Positions 8,349 through 11,884 of a DNA stretch of 11,884 nt are shown here, one piece after another. Source of the stretch: Diplosphaera chodatii (Eukaryota > Chlorophyta > Trebouxiophyceae > Prasiolales > Stichococcaceae); the NCBI GenBank assembly GCA_032358165.1, contig JAALGY010000029.1:1-11884 (forward strand), given 5' to 3'. The position numbers were made by a program, and so were the translations under genes. Positions within the stretch are counted from its first letter, which is position 1. Each line of letters begins with the position of its first letter. The notes beneath the pieces were generated by a model. The model was not told the origin of the DNA and did no database searches. It saw only the letters and a program-made list of their open reading frames with translations.

Positions 8349-9058
8349 GCCTTGGTCATTTTCACCATCATTCTGCCCTTCTGTGTTTGAGTACTCCGCG
8401 ATGAAAGGCGGGCCCGGCCCCCTGGTCAGTTCCACCATCCTGTTGTCCATATGTAATTCAGTAGGGCGGGCCCCGGATCAACTGTACCACCGTGTTGCCC
8501 CTATGTGCTTGAGCAGGCTGCCCTAGAAGGCAGGCCCTGGTCAGCTCCACCATCCTGTTGTCCATATGTAATTTAGTAGGGCGGGCCCTGGGTCAAATTT
8601 ACCATCATTCTGCCCCTATGTGTTTGAGCAGGGCGCGATGGAAGCCTAGCCCTGGTCAGCTCCACCATCCTGTTGTCCATATGTAATTCAGTACGGCGGG
8701 CCCTGGGTCAATTTCACCACCGTTCTGCCCTATGTGTTTGAGCAGGGCGCGATGGAAGCCTAGCCTTGGTCAGTTCCACCATCCTGTTGTCCATATGTAA
8801 TTTAGTAGGGCGGGCCCTGGGTCTAATTTACCATCATTCTGCCCCTATGTGTTTGAGCAGGGCGCGATGGAAGCCTAGCCCTGGTCAGTTCCCACCATCC
8901 TGTTGTCCATATGTACTTCAGTAGGGCGGGCCCTGGGTCAATTTTACCACCGTGTTGCCCATATGTGTTTGAGCGAGGAATGCAATGATAGGCAGGCCTT
9001 GGTTGTTCTCACCACCATGCATGTTGCCTCTATATGTCTGAGTTGGGCCCGACGGAAG
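8349..9058. repeat. Second tandem array: 115-bp dimeric repeat, about 6 diverged copies
   Basis: The landmark TCCACCATCCTGTTGTCC recurs at 8431, 8546, 8661, 8775 and 8890 (the last with an extra C), giving a period of 114-116 bp. Between these lies a related half-unit, with ACCATCATTCTG or ACCACCGT and then TATGTGTTTGAGCAGG, anchored at 8364, 8486, 8601, 8716, 8830, 8946 and 9011. So the unit is a dimer of about 53- and 62-bp subunits sharing the pattern CCTGG-TCA, ACCA, TG-CC and ATGT. Alternate dimers carry GTAATTCAG and GTAATTTAG, so the true period over the middle of the array is about 229-230 bp. Edge units at 8349 and after 8960 are more diverged. Unrelated in sequence to the 345-bp satellite. 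Confidence 0.9.
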
Positions 9059-9083
9059 GCGGTCATGAGGCTGCAGACGGTCA

Positions 9084-9269
9084 TTGCCCACAAAGAAGCG
9101 ATGCGAAGCTTGCTCCGCGCTCTATCCCCCGCGCTCTTTCACCCCCCTCACGCCCAAGGTGGACACAAGTGTCCGCTTCGAAAGGCGATCTGAAAGGCAT
9201 CTCGGGGCCTGCAACAGTCGGAAGATCTCGCCTTCTTCTGATCGGCATAACCCCACATCGGAACACTGA
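9084..9269 (+). CDS. Weak candidate: finger-like coding fragment upstream of the zinc-finger gene
   Basis: A frame from 9084 to the stop at 9267-9269 reads LPTKKRCEACSALYPPR, followed later by RFERRSERHLGAC. The spacing of CxxC and HxxxC resembles an enlarged CCHC finger, like the one at 9451 in the next gene. There is no ATG at the left end, and no strong splice donor precedes the stop; GT near 9217 is the only option I saw. It could be an upstream exon of the gene at 9439, a broken copy, or chance. Confidence 0.2.
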   Translation: MPTKKRCEACSALYPPRSFTPLTPKVDTSVRFERRSERHLGACNSRKISPSSDRHNPTSEH

Positions 9270-9438
9270 CAACATCTGCTCTGGCGCACAACTGTTGCTC
9301 ATGCAGGGCAAGTTCACATCACAGGCTCATCGCGCATTGGGTTGGTTGAGCACTGCAAGTTGCACGCGCAAGCGATAATATTGGGAGCATTTACTACAGT
9401 GGGGATCATGCAGCACTCAAGCTGATCAGGCGCGTTGC

Positions 9439-10795
9439 ATGTTGTTTCCCTGCAGCTCTTGCGGGGAGTTCCTTTCTGATAGAGGTGTGAGGCGCCATAA
9501 GCAGTCGGGTTGTCCGCTGCGATATCAGCATGTTCAGAGTCTCACAGCAGCAGACCGTAAGCAGCATAGGAAGGAGCAGCGCCGTGCGTCACGGCTGAAG
9601 TGCCGCAAGAGCACCCTGGTCCTGACAGCAGCGCTAGATCAGTCTGCAGCAGGAGCCGGGCTCTCTGAGGGGCCAGGTGTGCGGCCAACTCTGTGTTGGC
9701 AGTTTGGATGCTCATGTGCAATGATGATCAAGTGGAGTCAGAGCAGCTTTGCAGCGCTTTTGCTGCCATGGCAGGCTGTCTGGCGGCTGTGCTTCCCTCT
9801 GCGCGAGCTGCACGTTGCCAAGGCGACCCTGTGAGTTGGCCTGCTCCTCCGCCTGCACATGCAAGCTTACGCATGCGCTTGAATGGTGCGCCTTGCACAG
9901 CACCCTACAGCCGTGGCTGACCTTGCTGCACCACAAACCTGCAGCCTCGCACATCGCGGCAGATTGTGATTGACGAACTGGCAGCAGATCAGTGGACTGG
10001 GGATCGCGATGCCGCTAGCGGCAAGATCTTCCGTGCCAAAGCCAGTATGGGTGCTGGCCTAAGCAGCCGCATCACACAGGAACTGCTGGAGGCACTGCTG
10101 CGGAACGCTACCGTCGAGATACTGTACATTCAGAATCTGGGCGATAGGGTATGTAGCTGCATGATCATTCTGTTTGTGCTTCCATCACTTGATGCATCGA
10201 TTGCTTGTCGTCTTGCGCTGGGTCGGTTCTTTGTGTTGCACGTGTCCTGTCATTTCGCAGGCGTGGAATGCAGTTACATGGGGCATGCTGCTGCAGCTGC
10301 TGCTGAAGGGCCGCATCTGGGGGCTTAACATTGGGGAGACGAAGGCAGATGATGACATGTGGGCAGCTATGCTACGCGTGCTACCTGCAACATCAGTGTC
10401 TTTCATGTATGTCTCGGAGTCACTGCAGGCGGGCATGAAGGACCAATTCCGAGACGTCATCCGCTACAACCGCATGTGAGTACCATCACACCTTGATGTC
10501 TAAACTGCTGCCACATGCCCAAGCAGTCCGCAAGGCCGATTCAGAGTGCTGCATGTAACACCTTTCGATGAGACTAACTCAGGCTGTGATGCATGCATGC
10601 AGCACAAAGTCGCCGGATGCTGGTCGGGATCAGGAGGTGGTGCGGCGGGAGCCCCGCAAGATGTGGTTCAATCCAATCAACAGCAAGTATGTGGTGCCAA
10701 AGCTGCAGCGACAGCAGTGGCTAGCGAAACGTGTACATAATAGAGGGAAAGTCAAGCACAGCCAAGCCAAGACCAAAGCCAAGTACAACGTTTGA
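9439..10795 (+). CDS. CCHC zinc-finger protein with LRR-like region, five-exon model (279 aa)
   Basis: Proposed exons are 9439-9556, 9703-9830, 9963-10148, 10261-10475 and 10603-10795. Every junction is GT-AG and keeps the frame, giving 280 codons including TGA at 10793-10795. Residues 5-25 form a CCHC finger: Cys5, Cys8, His20 and Cys25, so nucleic-acid binding is likely. Residues about 125-200 contain LRR-like strands, VEILYIQNLGDRAW, IWGLNIGE and VSFMYVSES. Next come RDVIRYNR and a conserved-looking MWFNP at 236-240, then a Lys/Arg-rich tail that suits nuclear localisation. The strand-loop-MWFNP order resembles multicopy hypothetical proteins of algae and protists; I cannot name a function. 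The last three exons are best supported. The first junction is less certain, because the frame also stays open past 9556. A TAA at 9376-9378 precedes the ATG in frame, but earlier exons are possible. The 3' end faces the minus-strand pseudogene, 90 bp away. Confidence 0.6.
9557..9702 (+). other. Predicted intron 1 (146 bp)
   Basis: Donor GTAAGC at 9557 and acceptor TTGGCAG ending at 9702. Splicing in phase 1 joins the finger exon to the next frame and bypasses a TGA at 9666-9668. Other donors I tried in this interval gave introns of 26-35 bp. The intron is itself open in the frame of exon 1, so this junction is the weakest of the four. Confidence 0.4.
9831..9962 (+). other. Predicted intron 2 (132 bp)
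   Basis: Donor GTGAGT at 9831 and acceptor GCGGCAG ending at 9962, phase 0. The intron length is a multiple of three, but it contains an in-frame TGA at 9918-9920, so removing it is needed to keep the frame open. Confidence 0.6.
10149..10260 (+). other. Predicted intron 3 (112 bp)
   Basis: Donor GTATGT at 10149 and acceptor CATTTCGCAG ending at 10260, phase 0. It joins the IQNLGDR codons to AWNAVTW. The length is not a multiple of three, yet the flanking frames match. Confidence 0.75.
10476..10602 (+). other. Predicted intron 4 (127 bp)
   Basis: Donor GTGAGT at 10476 and acceptor GCATGCAG ending at 10602, phase 2. The split codon AT plus C gives Ile. Without splicing the frame ends at TGA 10477-10479. 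The intron contains a TGTAA near 10554, which could in principle give a shorter transcript. Confidence 0.75.
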
Positions 10796-10885
10796 TGGTG
10801 ATGAGTGACGTGCAACTCTACAAAGACAAGAAGCTAAGATCACCGTTGGGTTGATTGTTTTTCGAAGTACTTGCAACCATGCTAA

Positions 10886-11884
10886 TCACACCTCCACACC
10901 CTCGCCTCTCGCACTCTCTCTCTCTCTCTCTGCCCTCTGCCTCTGATACTTTGCACACTTCTCAAAACTTTCATAGAACTTGCCATCGCGATGCAGCACC
11001 ACCAGCCTCGACCGCCGGCAATAGTGTGGCAACACCACAATGGGCGTCGGCGCCACCATGTCGCAGCTGACAAACTAGTCGCGGCAGTCCCACCCTGTTG
11101 CCATGCTCGGCACCTTGATGACGGCATCGAGGCCGCCGGGGATGGTGCACTTCTTGAACCAGTGCACCAGGAGGACAACCTGCGCAGCCTGCACAGCTTG
11201 CTGGCGGAGGCTGGGCGGCGGCACATGCGTCCAAACCTCCTGGATCTCGCCGAACCAGCACTGGGTTGGTTCGTCATCGTAGCGGCGGCCCATGAAGCGG
11301 GCGTCAGCCGGATTAGAGCCTCCTCCCGCTTGCCGCGGTGCTTGAAGACTGTGCCACCGATGCTGACGGCGCTATGCTTGTTGGCCGAAGCACGCGGCGC
11401 GCCAACCCATTTGCTGAGCCAGTGGTCTAGCGCTGCCGCCGGCCACTGCAGGCCACCGTTGTGCTGCCGCTGCGGCTGGTGCGCTGCGGCGGCCGCTGGC
11501 AGCAGTGGCGTCACATACGCGTCGAAGGACGCCTCATAAGCTGACTTGCCGCTGACAGCGTTGACGCTGATGCTGCAGTAGTGTAGGTGCAATGCGCGCA
11601 GCTGTGCCGGGGTGGCTTTGATGCGCTTCCCGTCGCCGTGGGCTTGCACAGGGACGTCGGCGGCGGCTGTGCTGGCTGGCAGCCAGCTGTTGGGCATTAG
11701 AAAGTCGCCATCGGCATCCAGCTGGCGGCGGTCAAACCCTGGCACATCCGCTGCCAGCTGCACGCCAAGCTGGGCCTCCACAGCGCCACCAAGCGGGCCC
11801 AGGCGGCCAAAGACCGCCGCCGTCATGTCGGAATGACCGCTGGCCATGCTGGCGGTGGGATAAGCGGTGTTGCGGATATACCGC
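10886..11884 (-). pseudogene. Degraded, 5'-truncated member of a transposon-like algal protein family
   Basis: The minus frame is open from the right edge (RYIRNTAYPTAS lies before the ATG at 11845-11847), so the gene starts outside the window. It reads through segments such as FDRRQLDADGDFLMPNSWLP and LRALHLHYCSISVN to EEALIRLTP. Near 11300 the family-like reading moves by one base, consistent with a 1-bp deletion, to RFMGRRYDDEPTQCWFGEI and then VVLLVHWFKKC and VPSMATGWDCRD. A TAG follows at 11075-11077. The same frame continues in family-like style, VSCDMVAPTPIVVLPHY and then LVVLHRDGKFYE, to TGA at 10886-10888, with the last part made by a CT microsatellite. The C-terminal pattern recalls regions downstream of transposase cores in dispersed plant and algal elements, but I cannot assign a superfamily. 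A sequencing error could explain the frameshift, but not easily the TAG as well. Confidence 0.6.
10914..10931. repeat. (CT)9 microsatellite
   Basis: Nine perfect CT dinucleotides lie within a wider pyrimidine-rich stretch. On the minus strand they encode the alternating Glu/Arg at the end of the degraded family member, so length changes here would shift its last codons. Confidence 0.95.

Noticed and set aside
8112..8450. Minus-strand ATG frame of 112 codons
   Set aside because: Its start lies in the tandem repeat and its first part is translated repeat. There is no recognisable motif, and the region is less GC-rich than the convincing exons.
10882..11290. C-terminal half of the single 321-codon minus frame as true protein
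   Set aside because: After about residue 183 it becomes Arg/Ser/Trp/Cys-rich noise, while the neighbouring frame carries the folded-looking sequence, so a frameshift is the better reading.

Overview
The window looks like nuclear DNA from a GC-rich green alga, most likely chlorophycean (Volvocales/Haematococcus-like). This is an inference. It rests on GC-rich third codon positions in the convincing exons, short GT-AG introns of 112-146 bp, many TGTAA motifs (the usual volvocine polyadenylation signal), lineage-style multicopy proteins and a large satellite content. There is no bacterial gene organisation.

Layout. Positions 1-4986 are a tandem satellite with a 345-bp unit: 14 full copies plus 155 bp, running off the left edge of the window. 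The copies look identical by eye except for one extra C in copy 7. Each unit is itself a dimer of related 173- and 172-bp subunits. The array stops sharply at 4986. Positions 4987-5642 hold no gene I can support. Positions 5643-6620 (minus strand) encode a 325-residue protein whose C-terminal part resembles a zinc-binding HNH/His-Me-finger nuclease. Positions 6621-8348 are mostly non-coding, with several perfect inverted repeats and one weak candidate first exon at 7571. Positions 8349-9058 are a second, diverged tandem array: 53- and 62-bp subunits pair into a 115-bp dimer, and the dimers alternate to give a 230-bp super-unit.

The right third holds two convergent protein-coding loci. On the plus strand, 9439-10795 gives a five-exon gene model whose four GT-AG introns join in frame into 279 codons. 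It starts with a CCHC zinc finger and continues into a leucine-rich-repeat-like region and a basic tail. On the minus strand, 10886-11884 is the 3' part of a gene that continues beyond the right edge. It carries one frameshift and one in-frame TAG, so it looks like a degraded member of a dispersed, possibly transposon-derived, family.

Nothing indicates that these genes act in one pathway. The simplest reading is a repeat-rich chromosomal region containing satellites, multicopy lineage-specific genes and decaying mobile-element-like sequence. The most unusual feature is two unrelated satellites within 12 kb that both have nested, higher-order organisation.
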